Source of the DNA: Rhizohabitans arisaemae | Lineage (GTDB): Bacteria; Actinomycetota; Actinomycetes; Streptosporangiales; Streptosporangiaceae | Reading direction: 5' to 3' | DNA length: 64,000 nucleotides | Assembly (NCBI RefSeq): GCF_025996515.1 | Contig: NZ_BLRH01000034.1 | Location: forward strand, 620,001 to 684,000 | Shown here: positions 1 through 8,160 of the stretch, in pieces | How positions within the stretch are numbered: position 1 is the stretch's first letter | Layout of the letters: every line of letters begins with the position of its first letter | The notes under the pieces: generated by a model | Database searches by the model: none | The model's input: only the letters and a program-made list of their open reading frames with translations | What the model was told of the DNA's origin: nothing | Position numbers and translations under genes: made by a program

Positions 1-333
1 CAAGTTCGAGGTGACGATGACCTCCGCGCCGCTCTTGATCGCGGCAGCGAGGACATGGCGGTCATCAGGATCCGGGAGCTTGAGTCCCTCGATCAGCTCT
101 TGGTAGCCCTCCACCAGCACCCCGGGAACCGCGGCATTCATGCGCTCCCTGAGAATCGGCAACTTCTCCGGGGGAATATCCGGCCTGTTCACAGCGAGAT
201 TTCGAAGCACCTCACCGAGGATCTCGTTCGTCCAGCGCGCCTGTACCAGCCCGGATTGGGCGATTCGAATGAGCAGGTCGCGGACCTCGTTGCCGTACAA
301 CACATTTGCGTCATAGACCACAACGAATGCCAT
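1..333 (-). CDS. PIN-domain toxin (partial, VapC-like)
   Basis: The 111 visible codons begin MAFVVVYDANVLY, which places the first PIN-domain acidic residue (Asp8). The second appears in the segment TNEILGEVLRNL and a third region in LPDPDDRHVLAAAI. The gene runs off the left edge, so the last acidic cluster and the C-terminus are not visible. PIN-domain toxins are Mg2+-dependent ribonucleases that cleave tRNA, rRNA or mRNA when released from their antitoxin. The ATG overlaps the TGA of the upstream gene (TGATG on the minus strand), the tight coupling usual for toxin-antitoxin operons. The role as toxin is inferred from family and context. Confidence 0.85.
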   Translation of the reverse strand, partial: MAFVVVYDANVLYGNEVRDLLIRIAQSGLVQARWTNEILGEVLRNLAVNRPDIPPEKLPILRERMNAAVPGVLVEGYQELIEGLKLPDPDDRHVLAAAIKSGAEVIVTSNL

Positions 334-791
334 CAGTACAGGTCCAGTTCCTCACTGAGAGCCACAAGGTCGTCGGCGGCCTTGCGGCTGTCGACGTCAC
401 TCTGCCGCTTGTAGGCCATCAGGTCCTCGAACCGGATGCGCCTGTGTCGCCCGACGAGCCTGTGCGGGATCTTCTCCGCGTCGATCAGTCCGATCAGGTA
501 GGGCCTGGAGACATTGAGGATGTCCGCCGCCTGCCGCGTGGTCAGCTCGGCGTGGTTGGGCATCGCCGTGACACCCCGCCCTTCGGCGAGCTGCGCGAGC
601 ACATACGCGAGCATGGTGACGACGTCGCGAGGTAGGACGAGGGCCTCGTCTCCCGCCAGTTCCCCCGTCACGCGGACTTCCTCCGCGCCCGGGTGAGTCG
701 CCAGGTAGTCCTTGATCCGCCGCATGGCACGGGCCGCGTCCCGCGCATCGACACGGCCGGGCTCCAACGACTTAGGTGTTCGCACACTCAC
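333..791 (-). CDS. Excisionase-type HTH antitoxin
   Basis: This 152-residue protein carries a MerR/excisionase-like helix-turn-helix (HTH_17) at about residues 82-130, with TTRQAADILNVSRPYLIGLI and then HRLVGRHRRIRFEDLMAYKR. The N-terminal half (residues 20-80) is helical and not assigned. The C-terminal tail, VDSRKAADDLVALSEELDLY, is acidic and is the likely toxin-neutralising arm. It starts with GTG, with a GGGAGG sequence upstream on the minus strand. It is immediately upstream of, and overlaps by one base, a PIN-domain gene, so it is read as the DNA-binding antitoxin and autorepressor of that pair. Confidence 0.8.
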   Translation of the reverse strand: MSVRTPKSLEPGRVDARDAARAMRRIKDYLATHPGAEEVRVTGELAGDEALVLPRDVVTMLAYVLAQLAEGRGVTAMPNHAELTTRQAADILNVSRPYLIGLIDAEKIPHRLVGRHRRIRFEDLMAYKRQSDVDSRKAADDLVALSEELDLY

Positions 792-1058
792 GATCAGCTA
801 CCTCCCTATATGCAGTATGTGCCATAAGTGCAGCAAACGCAACCACCTCTCCCCCGGCGACGCTTCGCGGACTACCGGGCGGCGTCGGCGGCTACGTCAC
901 CCCACACCACCCGTGGGCCCAGACGTTGCCTCGTTCGACGGATTCGTCTTTGTCGAGCGGGGTGCCGACCGTATGCGAGGCGGGCGCCCGCCGACCACGC
1001 ACGCCCACCGTCGTCTCCTGACCTCAGCGGTCCATGGGGCGGTCTGCCCTCGAGGCGG

Positions 1059-2519
1059 CTAGCCCAGGTCCAAGGCGGTGAACGGCATCCCGTCCCAGAG
1101 CCTGCGCTCGCTTCCCCGCGGGTCGTCGACCACCTTGGGTGTGACGTCCCAGATCATCGTGGCCCGCCGGGGAGCACGATAGGCGGGCCACTTCGGGTCA
1201 CCGGTGCGGGCGAAGGACGTCCAGGAGTCGATCATCCGGTTGGACAGGGCGGTGAGCCGCCGGCGGTCGGCCCGGTAGGCCTCGGCTCCGCCCGCGATCC
1301 CGGTGAAACCGAACGAGCCGAATACGAACGGCAGCTCGATCGTGTGGACGGCGCCGAAACCCTTGGGCGGCTGCCAGTCGAACTGGTACAGGTAGGTCGG
1401 CCGCCACCGGCTCTGTGCCTCGGCCATGCGGATCGCCGGCACCCGCATCCCCTGGTCGGTGAACATCGCCAGCGAGGCCTGCTGCGCCGTCCGCCCCTTG
1501 CGGTAGGCGGCGACCACGCGCGCTCGTCTGTCGTGGAGCTCTTTGGGGAAGAACACCGCCTCGTACTGTGCGGCGAGACCCTCCGGCGTGCCGAGCTGCG
1601 CGAAGAAGTTCATCTCGTCGCGCGTGGTGCCGAGCATGAGGTCGATCCCTCGGGCGTTCCCCTTGGCGAGCTGCTCGACGACCGGCCCGCGGACGAGGTT
1701 CCCGTCGATGTAAGGCCCGAAGTAGACCGCACCGAGGATGCCCGGTGCCTGCTCCGCGAGAACCTTCTCCTGAAGCTTGAGGATCTCGGCGACCGGCAGC
1801 TTCCGCAGGTCCGTGTCCGGGAAGCGGGTGTCAAGCCGGCGCTGGTAGGCGGCCGAGTGCACGAGCGCGCCGCTGCCGCTCTGCAGGATCACCCGGCGGA
1901 ACAAGCGCTCGGGGTGCTCGGTGGCGAGCATCGCGCTGAGGTGGAAGGCCCCCTCCGACTGGCCGACCGCGGTGACCTTGCCCGGGTCTCCGCCGAACCG
2001 GCCGATGTGGTCGCGCACCCAGGTCAGCGCCGCGATCTGGTCACGCAGCCCGTTGTTGTCCCGGCCGAGGATCCCCAGCCGGTAGTTGATCGTCACCACC
2101 ACCGCGTCACCCCGGCCGGCGAGCCTGTCGCCCGCGTAGCGGGGTTCGTTGGCCGTACCGAATCGGGCGGCGCCGCCGTGGATGAAGACGATCACCGGAC
2201 GCTTGCGCCCGTCCGGCTTGGGCGCCCACACGTTGAGCGTGAGGCAGTTCTCGTCCAGATAGATCTCCTGCTTGTCCGGATACTCCACGGTCAGGTTGTC
2301 GCGGACCTGCGGGCACACCTTCCGGTCGCCGGTCGCCTCGGTGGAACCCGTCGGGCTCGGCCATCCGAAGCGCTTGGCCTTGGCGTAGTAGATGCCGCGA
2401 TAAGCACATAAATCATTCTCGACCACGCAGGTCGGGTCACTCTTCGTCCCCGCGTCCGCGGGGCCGGGGGTCAAGGCGATCAGAGGTACGGCGAGCGCCG
2501 CCAGCATTCGTCGGGACAT
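1059..2519 (-). CDS. Secreted type B carboxylesterase/lipase
   Basis: This 486-residue alpha/beta hydrolase of the carboxylesterase (COesterase) family begins with a signal peptide (MSRRMLAALAVPLIAL, then TPGPADAG), so it is probably exported. The oxyanion-hole segment VFIHGGAARFGTANEPRYAG is present. The nucleophile elbow is AVGQSEGAFHLSA (G-Q-S-E-G); the Glu is in GTTRDEMNFFAQ and the His in GAVHTIELPFVFG. Family members hydrolyse carboxylic esters of lipids, xenobiotics or drug-like molecules; the substrate cannot be deduced. It is slightly shorter than many type B esterases (500-550 residues) but has all catalytic blocks. It stands alone, with the two-component genes downstream in the same direction. 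Confidence 0.9.
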   Translation of the reverse strand: MSRRMLAALAVPLIALTPGPADAGTKSDPTCVVENDLCAYRGIYYAKAKRFGWPSPTGSTEATGDRKVCPQVRDNLTVEYPDKQEIYLDENCLTLNVWAPKPDGRKRPVIVFIHGGAARFGTANEPRYAGDRLAGRGDAVVVTINYRLGILGRDNNGLRDQIAALTWVRDHIGRFGGDPGKVTAVGQSEGAFHLSAMLATEHPERLFRRVILQSGSGALVHSAAYQRRLDTRFPDTDLRKLPVAEILKLQEKVLAEQAPGILGAVYFGPYIDGNLVRGPVVEQLAKGNARGIDLMLGTTRDEMNFFAQLGTPEGLAAQYEAVFFPKELHDRRARVVAAYRKGRTAQQASLAMFTDQGMRVPAIRMAEAQSRWRPTYLYQFDWQPPKGFGAVHTIELPFVFGSFGFTGIAGGAEAYRADRRRLTALSNRMIDSWTSFARTGDPKWPAYRAPRRATMIWDVTPKVVDDPRGSERRLWDGMPFTALDLG

Positions 2520-2574
2520 GCCGAGATGGTGTCCGCCGGATCACGGCGCACGGATCACCGGCAGGAGTGAACCC

Positions 2575-3231
2575 TCACTCACTCCCGGGGACCACCAGGC
2601 CGGACTCGTAGGCGAAGACCACGGCTTGGGCGCGATCGCGCAGGCCGAGCTTGGCCAGCACGTTGCTGACGTGCGTCTTCACCGTGTGCTCGGTGACGAC
2701 CAGCGCCTCGGCGATCTCCGCGTTGGACCGGCCGCGCGCCACCTCGCGCAGCGCGTCGAGCTCGCGGTCGGTGAGCTCGCCGAGTTTGCGGCGCAGGTGC
2801 GGCCGTGACGTCCCTCTCCTGACCACGTCGGCGATCAGCCGCCGGGTGACGGAGGGCGCCAGAAGGGACTCGCCCCGGTGCACCAGCCGTACGGCACGCA
2901 GCAGGTCCTCGCGGTGGGCGTCCTTGAGCAGGAAGCCGCTCGCACCGGCGCGGAGGGCGTCGTAGACGTACTCGTCCACGTCGTACATGGTCAGGACCAG
3001 CACCCGGGCCGAGGTCCTGCGGCAGATCTCGGCGGTGGCCTCGACCCCGTCCATCACGGGCATGCGCACGTCCATGAGCACCACGTCCGGTTCCAGCTCC
3101 ACCGCCTTGCGGACGGCTTCGGCCCCGTCGGCGGCCTCCCCGACCACGCCGATGTCGTCCTGGGCGTCGAGGATCATTCCGAAGCCGCCGCGGAAGAGGT
3201 CCTGGTCGTCGGCGATGAGCACGCGCAGCAT
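2575..3231 (-). CDS. NarL/LuxR-family response regulator
   Basis: This 218-residue protein has an N-terminal receiver domain: Asp8-Asp9, phospho-acceptor Asp54 in VVLMDVRMP, and the Lys in GFLLKDA. The C-terminal LuxR-type HTH begins LTDRELDALREVARGRSNAE and has EHTVKTHVSNVLAKLGLRDR. It is the transcriptional output of the histidine kinase encoded just upstream, whose TAG stop lies 3 bases before this ATG, so the two are co-translated as a classical two-component system. Its targets are unknown. Confidence 0.93.
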   Translation of the reverse strand: MLRVLIADDQDLFRGGFGMILDAQDDIGVVGEAADGAEAVRKAVELEPDVVLMDVRMPVMDGVEATAEICRRTSARVLVLTMYDVDEYVYDALRAGASGFLLKDAHREDLLRAVRLVHRGESLLAPSVTRRLIADVVRRGTSRPHLRRKLGELTDRELDALREVARGRSNAEIAEALVVTEHTVKTHVSNVLAKLGLRDRAQAVVFAYESGLVVPGSE

Positions 3232-3234
3232 GGG

Positions 3235-4323
3235 CTATCCGATCGGAAACGTGGCGGTGACGGTGAAGCCGCGGGGGTCGATCGCGAGCGTGCCGCCGCA
3301 GGCCGCCACGCGCTCCCGCATCCCCAGGATGCCGTGTCCTTCCCGGTAGGAGCCCGTGCGCCCGCCCGGACCGGCGATCTGGACGGTCAGCGTGGTGCCG
3401 GCCCAGTCCAGCCGGACCCGTACGGCGCCGGACGCGTGGCGCAGCGCGTTGGTGAGCGACTCCTGCACGATCCGGTAGGCGGCCACCGCCGTCGACGGCG
3501 GCAGGTCGCGGCGGACGCCGTACTCCTCCAGGGTCGCCGCGACGCCGGAGTGCCGCACCAGATCGCCGATGGCGGCCATACCGGGCTGCGCGGTGTCCCG
3601 CTGCCTCGGCAGGGGCTCGCGCAGGGCACCGAGGATGAGCCTCAGCTGGCCGACCGCGACACGGCCCGTGGCCGCGACGGTGTCGAACACCTCGGCCGCC
3701 CTGCCCGGGTCGCGATGCACGATCGTCGAACCGGCCTCGGCCTGGACGATGATCAGGCCGACCGAGTGGGTGACGATGTCGTGCATGTCGCGGGCGATCC
3801 TGGTGCGTTCCGCGGTGATCGCCGCGTTGCGTTCCTCCTCCAGACGCCGCGCCTTCTCCTGCTCGGCGGCCCGCTGCGCCCGCCGGGCCCGGGTGCTGAG
3901 TCCTAGGGCGTAGGAGGCGACGAAGGCCGTCACCACGTAACGGAAGGTATCCAGGGTCTCCCCCGGCACCGCGAGCGACACCACCACGAACACCGCCTGC
4001 ACGGCGATCCCGAAAGTCCGCAGGACGCGTCCGACCGTTGCGGCGGCGAAGGTGTACGTCCAGACCAGCGCGCCGTACGGCAGGAAAAGCAGCACCATGT
4101 CCTGCTGCAGCGACCGGTAGCTCAGCGCCAGCAGCGTGGTCGCGGTGCCCACGACGCACCCCACCGGGATCAGTGCCGCCCGCCGCCACAGGATGGGGGC
4201 GGACGCGAGCAGGGTCAGCGCCACCACCCACCAGGGCTGCACGTTCGGCACCAGCGCCGCGCCGACCATCGCCACGGTCACCACGGCCGCGATCGCCCCG
4301 TCCACCCATGAAACCCGCGCCAC
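3235..4323 (-). CDS. HisKA_3-type sensor histidine kinase
   Basis: This 362-residue NarX-like sensor kinase starts with GTG. The first ~150 residues contain about six hydrophobic segments (for example AIAAVVTVAMVGAALVP and WWVVALTLLASAPILW), so it is an integral membrane protein with little extracellular loop. The dimerisation/phosphoacceptor segment is RIARDMHDIVTHSVGLI near residue 180 (His in MHD). The ATPase G-box is EGHGILGMRERVAACGG near the C-terminus. It phosphorylates the response regulator immediately downstream. The small sensing region suggests it detects a membrane-associated signal, as in LiaS/DesK-like kinases; this is inference. Confidence 0.92.
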   Translation of the reverse strand: MARVSWVDGAIAAVVTVAMVGAALVPNVQPWWVVALTLLASAPILWRRAALIPVGCVVGTATTLLALSYRSLQQDMVLLFLPYGALVWTYTFAAATVGRVLRTFGIAVQAVFVVVSLAVPGETLDTFRYVVTAFVASYALGLSTRARRAQRAAEQEKARRLEEERNAAITAERTRIARDMHDIVTHSVGLIIVQAEAGSTIVHRDPGRAAEVFDTVAATGRVAVGQLRLILGALREPLPRQRDTAQPGMAAIGDLVRHSGVAATLEEYGVRRDLPPSTAVAAYRIVQESLTNALRHASGAVRVRLDWAGTTLTVQIAGPGGRTGSYREGHGILGMRERVAACGGTLAIDPRGFTVTATFPIG

Positions 4324-4425
4324 GGACCGCGACCCTACCGGCCCCGCCCGCCCCGCACCTCACTCCCAAGACCGACCTCCTTCTCACTCTCCCGTGTGAG
4401 CAGAGAGGGGTACGGCCGGGACGGG

Positions 4426-5276
4426 TCAGGAGCGCGGGCCAGTGGCCTTGATTCGGGCCAGCAGGTCGGCGGTGACGCGGTGGAGGCGGTCGGCCGAGGC
4501 GGGGTTGAAGTCGTCGCCGGTGAGCGGGAGCGGCTTGCCGCTCTTAACAGCGCTGATCATGGATTTGGGCGGATCGTCGAGCAGATCGATCATCGGAACG
4601 ATCGCCTTGCTCACCGGGGTGGCGAAGAAACGGGCGAGGACCTTGGTCAGGGTGCGCATCGGCTGGGGCAGCGGATCGGCCATGCCGGTCCGTACGAAGC
4701 CCGGGTTGATCAGGACGTAGCGGGTGCGCGCCTGCGGATATCGGGCGGGGAAGCCGGCGCCGAGGAGGTCGTTGCTGCGGGAGGCCTGCATCGACGCACG
4801 CATCCCGGTGTACTTGGAACGGAGCTGGAGGTCGTCCCAGGCGATCCGCCCGGGGACTCCACCGGGTCCGGCGATGTTCAGGATGACCGGGGCCTGCGCC
4901 TGTTCCAGCCGCTCCATCAGTCCGTGCCCGATGACGAAACGGCTGAGATAGGCGAGCGCGAAGGTGAACTCCAGCCCGTCCTCGGTCTCCTCACGGGTGG
5001 GGCGGAACCGTTGTGTCGCCAGGATCAGCCCGTCGACCGCCTGTGTCGTCGCCGTCACCTGGTCCACGACGTGCTCCATGCCCGCCAGCGTGCTCAGGTC
5101 GGCGCGCAGGAAGACCGCGCGGTCGGCGGCCCCGAGCCCGGCCGCCTCCGCCAGGAACGCCCGGCCTCCGGGTCCGCCGCTGGCCACCGAGATCACCCGG
5201 TCCCCTCGCCCAGAAGGTGCAGGCCGAGCCCTTTCCCCATCCCGCTGGTGCCGCCGGTGATCACATAGGTACGCAT
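4426..5276 (-). pseudogene. SDR-family oxidoreductase with an apparent frameshift
   Basis: A short-chain dehydrogenase/reductase is encoded, but in two frames. The ATG at 5276 gives MRTYVITGGTSGMGKGLGLH, a perfect SDR NAD(P)-binding start (TGxxxGxG), preceded by an AAGGAG ribosome site. This frame hits TGA after about 26 codons, near 5200. The rest of the protein (GRGDRVISVASGGPGGRAFL through LLARIKATGPRS) lies in another frame that joins near 5205-5215, in a run of G and C. Restoring one base would give one ~283-residue protein. The expected Tyr-x-x-x-Lys appears replaced by YTGMRASMQASRSNDL, so the active site is also unusual. It could be a true inactivating mutation or a sequencing error. 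It is divergent from a TetR gene. Confidence 0.75.
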
Positions 5277-5283
5277 GCCGGAG

Positions 5284-5313
5284 CTCCTTAGTCATCGGTT
5301 GATGACTAAGGAG
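5284..5313. promoter_or_regulatory. Perfect 13-bp inverted repeat, probable TetR operator
   Basis: CTCCTTAGTCATC, a 4-base spacer (GGTT) and GATGACTAAGGAG form a perfect 30-bp palindrome directly in front of the SDR start. It includes the SDR ribosome binding site, so a bound repressor would block both transcription and ribosome access. The TetR gene at 5366 is the obvious candidate regulator. Confidence 0.75.
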
Positions 5314-5333
5314 CATAAAGCCGTACCGCACAA

Positions 5334-5355
5334 TAAGTCAACGAGTGGTGACTTA
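5334..5355. promoter_or_regulatory. Second inverted repeat, upstream of tetR
   Basis: TAAGTCA and TGACTTA are separated by 8 bases just upstream of the TetR start at 5366. The half-site resembles that of the 5284-5313 palindrome (TGACTAAG against TGACTTAG), suggesting a second, autoregulatory operator for the same protein. Confidence 0.5.
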
Positions 5356-5365
5356 GGATGACTTC

Positions 5366-5926
5366 ATGACACAGCCCAGACGCCGCGACAAGGCGGCCAC
5401 CCGTTCCGCCCTGCTGGACGCCGCGCGCCGCAGGTTCGCCCAGCACGGCTACGACGGAACCGGGGTGCGCGACATCGCGGGTGACGTCGGAGTGGACTCC
5501 GCGCTGGTCTTCCGGTACTTCGGCTCCAAGGAGCAGCTGTACGCCCAGGCCGTCCACGCCGAGATCCCGGCAGTCGCCGGAGAGGCACCCCGCCCGCTCA
5601 CCGAGCTCACCGGCGCGCTCCTGCACGACGTCGTCTTCGCCGACTGGGAGCAGTTCGGCGGTGAGCACCCGCTGCTGGTGATGCTCCGCTCCTCGGGCCG
5701 CGCAGCCGTACGGGATCACCTGCGGGAGCAGATCTGCGAAGGCTACCTTCGCTCCTTCGCCGACCGTTTCGACGGAGACGACGCCGAGCTCCGCGCCGAA
5801 CTGGTGGGGGCGTTGCTGCTCGGCATCGGGGTGATGCGCTCGCTCGTCGGCTCCCCCGCCCTCGGCGCGGCCGGTTTCGAGGCGACACGGGAACAGGTCG
5901 CCCGCATGGTCACCGCGCTCTCCTGA
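5366..5926 (+). CDS. TetR-family repressor
   Basis: This 186-residue protein has an N-terminal TetR helix-turn-helix at about residues 10-56 (RSALLDAARRRFAQHGYDGT, then DSALVFRYFGSKEQLYAQAV). The C-terminal ligand-binding half is all-helical and unassigned. The start follows AGGA at 8 bases. It is transcribed divergently from the SDR gene across an 89-base gap containing two inverted repeats, the standard arrangement for a regulator controlling itself and its neighbour. Its effector is unknown; it may be a small hydrophobic substrate of the SDR. Confidence 0.9.
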   Translation: MTQPRRRDKAATRSALLDAARRRFAQHGYDGTGVRDIAGDVGVDSALVFRYFGSKEQLYAQAVHAEIPAVAGEAPRPLTELTGALLHDVVFADWEQFGGEHPLLVMLRSSGRAAVRDHLREQICEGYLRSFADRFDGDDAELRAELVGALLLGIGVMRSLVGSPALGAAGFEATREQVARMVTALS

Positions 5927-5969
5927 CCATGCGGCGGAAATCGTCGCCGACGGATGCCACCATGGCTGC

Positions 5970-6572
5970 ATGATCGCCGGCGACTACATCTGGATCCAGC
6001 AGGAGGAGCACTTCAGCATCGGGGAGGGATACTGCCTGGCGCTTGTGCGCGGGCTCACCCCCACCGAATGCCTGGATCGGATCGGCGCAACGCCCGAGGG
6101 TGTCGCGCCGAACACGTGGAACCTGGCCCAACTCTGCAACGACGCCTGGGACCGGTACGGCGGTGACCGGATGGTGATCGGGGCCACCGCGGTGCCCGGG
6201 GGCTGGACCCTCACGTTGGAGGCCAACGGCTATCTCACGGTGACCGAGAAGATTCTGATACCGCTGTCGGCGGGCACCCGGGTGGTCTCCCACTTTCGCA
6301 ACTGCAACGCGGTGGACCGGTTCCACTGGGCGGAGGACGGCGACATCCGGGTCTCCTTCGAGCCGCTGTTTCCCACCGCGCGAGCCGGCAGCACACCCGA
6401 CGCCCTCGTCGAGCAGATGCGGGAAGCCGGTTTCGACCTACGCGAGAACGGCGGCTACGAGCTGCACACCGAGGCGGCCTTCGCGCTCGCCGAGCGGCTC
6501 ACCGGGGTCCGTCTGACCCCCGAGTTGTTCGGCTCACGGAGCTTCACGTGGGGGACGGCGGCCGTACCGTAG
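5970..6572 (+). CDS. DUF6461-type protein of unknown function
   Basis: This 200-residue protein begins MIAGDYIWIQQEEHFSIGEG and continues CLALVRGLTPTECLDRIGA, a pattern I associate with the actinobacterial family DUF6461. The middle (MVIGATAVPGGWTLTLEANG) and the AGTRVVSHFRNCNAVDRFHW segment are typical of small immunity- or SMI1-like globular proteins, but no biochemical role is established. No signal peptide or membrane segment is visible. It lies 43 bases after the TetR gene and may be read through from it. Confidence 0.7.
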   Translation: MIAGDYIWIQQEEHFSIGEGYCLALVRGLTPTECLDRIGATPEGVAPNTWNLAQLCNDAWDRYGGDRMVIGATAVPGGWTLTLEANGYLTVTEKILIPLSAGTRVVSHFRNCNAVDRFHWAEDGDIRVSFEPLFPTARAGSTPDALVEQMREAGFDLRENGGYELHTEAAFALAERLTGVRLTPELFGSRSFTWGTAAVP

Positions 6573-6702
6573 GTGATCCGGGCCTCCATACACAGCGGAT
6601 GGCCTCGGGGACCTGGTCCAGCGGAATCGTTGTGCCGACGATCGGCGTGACCTTCCCGCCCTCGGCGGATTCGCGGACGTCTTGAAGGTCCTGCGGACGG
6701 GG
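6544..6702 (-). pseudogene. Remnant of a zinc-type alcohol dehydrogenase (MDR) C-terminus
   Basis: The minus-strand translation RPQDLQDVRESAEGGKVTPI followed by VGTTIPLDQVPEAIR matches the C-terminal block of medium-chain quinone-oxidoreductase-like dehydrogenases (typically L..L.EaGKvtPvid..ypL.evpeAir). The frame is lost after EAIR and no N-terminal Rossmann domain is present, so it is a decayed fragment. It overlaps the 3' end of the DUF6461 gene on the other strand. A short helical peptide in the same direction around 6780-6860 (LRQDQVEICRREIVALAEEG) may be debris from a second gene. Confidence 0.5.
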
Positions 6703-6877
6703 TGCCGAGGTCAGCCCGCGCAGGTCACCCTGCTGCACTCAACTTCGGCGACTGCCCGAGCTACGCCGTTAGCCGGGTCTCAGGCCGCCCCCTCCTCCGC
6801 AAGGGCGACGATTTCCCTGCGACAGATCTCGACTTGGTCCTGACGTAGTCCCGAGCTCCGGTGAACGCCACGCCAGG

Positions 6878-7372
6878 TCAGCGGAAGAGCTTGCCGAGGA
6901 AGGCGGTCAGGTTGGCGGTCGTGCGGTCGATCTGCTCCTCCAGGGATAGCGACTCGCGGAGGCGCCCGCCTGTTGCGGGGACCTTCTTCCCGCGCACGTA
7001 CAGGGAGCACGCCAGGTCACTGCAGACGTACAGACCGACCGAGTTGCTGTCCCGCCCGGCTTGGCCTGCCTTCCGGGCGGCCATCAAGGAGACCCCGGTT
7101 CCCGGATGCGTGGTCAGGCACAGGGAGCAGAGGCCGCTGTGCAGCAGGCCGCGCCGATGGGAGGAGAGCCGGAGCGTCACCCCGACGAGTTGATCACCGT
7201 GTTCGGCGACGAGGTAACCGCGCTCGGGCGCCGCGGGGTCGCGCCAGCCGAGGAAATCCAGGTCCGCCCAGGGGCTCTCCTTCAGGGACCGCGGCATCGG
7301 CAGGCGCTTCGCCTCCCCCTTGGAACAGTTGACGAACGATGTACGGATCTCGTGCTCGCTTACCGACTTCAT
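6878..7372 (-). CDS. FBP-domain zinc protein (elongation factor G-binding-like)
   Basis: The protein of 164 residues starts at the ATG giving MKSVSEHEIRTSFVNCSKGE. The C-terminal part contains a treble-clef zinc site: CSLC, then after about 30 residues a second Cys pair in YVCSDLACSLYVRG. The order is that of the C-terminal domain of FusB/EF-G-binding proteins (FBP_C). The FusB family binds elongation factor G and releases stalled ribosomes, giving fusidic acid tolerance. Stand-alone actinobacterial members are uncharacterised, so ribosome rescue is only an inference. It is divergent from the TetR gene at 7460. Confidence 0.75.
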   Translation of the reverse strand: MKSVSEHEIRTSFVNCSKGEAKRLPMPRSLKESPWADLDFLGWRDPAAPERGYLVAEHGDQLVGVTLRLSSHRRGLLHSGLCSLCLTTHPGTGVSLMAARKAGQAGRDSNSVGLYVCSDLACSLYVRGKKVPATGGRLRESLSLEEQIDRTTANLTAFLGKLFR

Positions 7373-7424
7373 GGTGTGCACGCTAATGTGCCTACAGGGG
7401 ATTAGGCAAACCATTTAGGCAATT

Positions 7425-7441
7425 ACCTAGAGACTCTAGGT
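7425..7441. promoter_or_regulatory. 17-bp palindrome, candidate TetR operator
   Basis: ACCTAGAG-A-CTCTAGGT is a perfect 17-bp palindrome in the 87-base gap between the FBP gene and the TetR gene. It is preceded by two TTAGGCAA direct copies (7402-7420). It is well placed for control of both divergent genes by the TetR protein at 7460. Confidence 0.6.
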
Positions 7442-7459
7442 TTTAGAGGAGGGCGACAC

Positions 7460-8032
7460 ATGGCCCGTGCCGGTCTGACGGCCGATCGTGTGACGGAGGC
7501 CGCGGCCGAGCTCGCGGACGACGTCGGATTCGAGCAGGTCACGGTGTCCGCGCTGGCCCGGAGCCTGGGCGTGCGGGACGCGAGCCTGTACTCCCACGTC
7601 AAAAGCCTCCAGGATCTGCGGATCCGGGTGGCACTCCTCGCCGCGCGTGAGCTGGCCGATCGTGTCACCACGGCCGTGGCGGGCCGGGCCGGGAAGGACG
7701 CACTGGCCGCGTTCGCCCACGCCTACCGGGAGTACGCCCTGACACACCCCGGCCGCTACGCGGCGATGCTGGTCCGGCTCGACCCCGCCGTGGCCGAATC
7801 CTCCGGTCACGCCCGAGGCGTGGAGACCACCTATGCGGTGCTGCGTGCCTACGGGCTCGCCGAGCCGGACGCCACCGACGCCGCGCGGCTTCTGCGCAGC
7901 GCGTTCCACGGATTCATCAGCGTGGAGGCCGGCGGCGGGTTCAACCACCCCCGGGACCTGCAAGCTTCGTGGGAGCAGGCGATCGAAGCCCTCCACATCG
8001 CGCTGGAGCGCTGGCCGCGCCTTTCCGCCTGA
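7460..8032 (+). CDS. TetR-family regulator with WHG-type C-terminal domain
   Basis: This 190-residue regulator has its HTH at residues 9-54 (VTVSALARSLGVRDASLYSH, then VKSLQDLRIRVALLAARELA). The C-terminal segment, with AFHGFISVEAGGGFNHPRDL, fits the TetR_C_33/WHG family. A GAGGAGGG ribosome site precedes the ATG. Downstream lies a truncated amidohydrolase, which may have been its original target; upstream and divergent is the FBP gene. The effector is unknown. Confidence 0.9.
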   Translation: MARAGLTADRVTEAAAELADDVGFEQVTVSALARSLGVRDASLYSHVKSLQDLRIRVALLAARELADRVTTAVAGRAGKDALAAFAHAYREYALTHPGRYAAMLVRLDPAVAESSGHARGVETTYAVLRAYGLAEPDATDAARLLRSAFHGFISVEAGGGFNHPRDLQASWEQAIEALHIALERWPRLSA

Positions 8033-8160
8033 CTCTCTTGCGCGACCACGTCGTGCAGATCGGGGGCCATGCGCAGTCGTCACTCGGTCACCTTGGCGGC
8101 ACTTCTGGGATGTGTCCTACGCTCGGCGACGGTACATCCCATGGTCCGGACCCCACCTCC

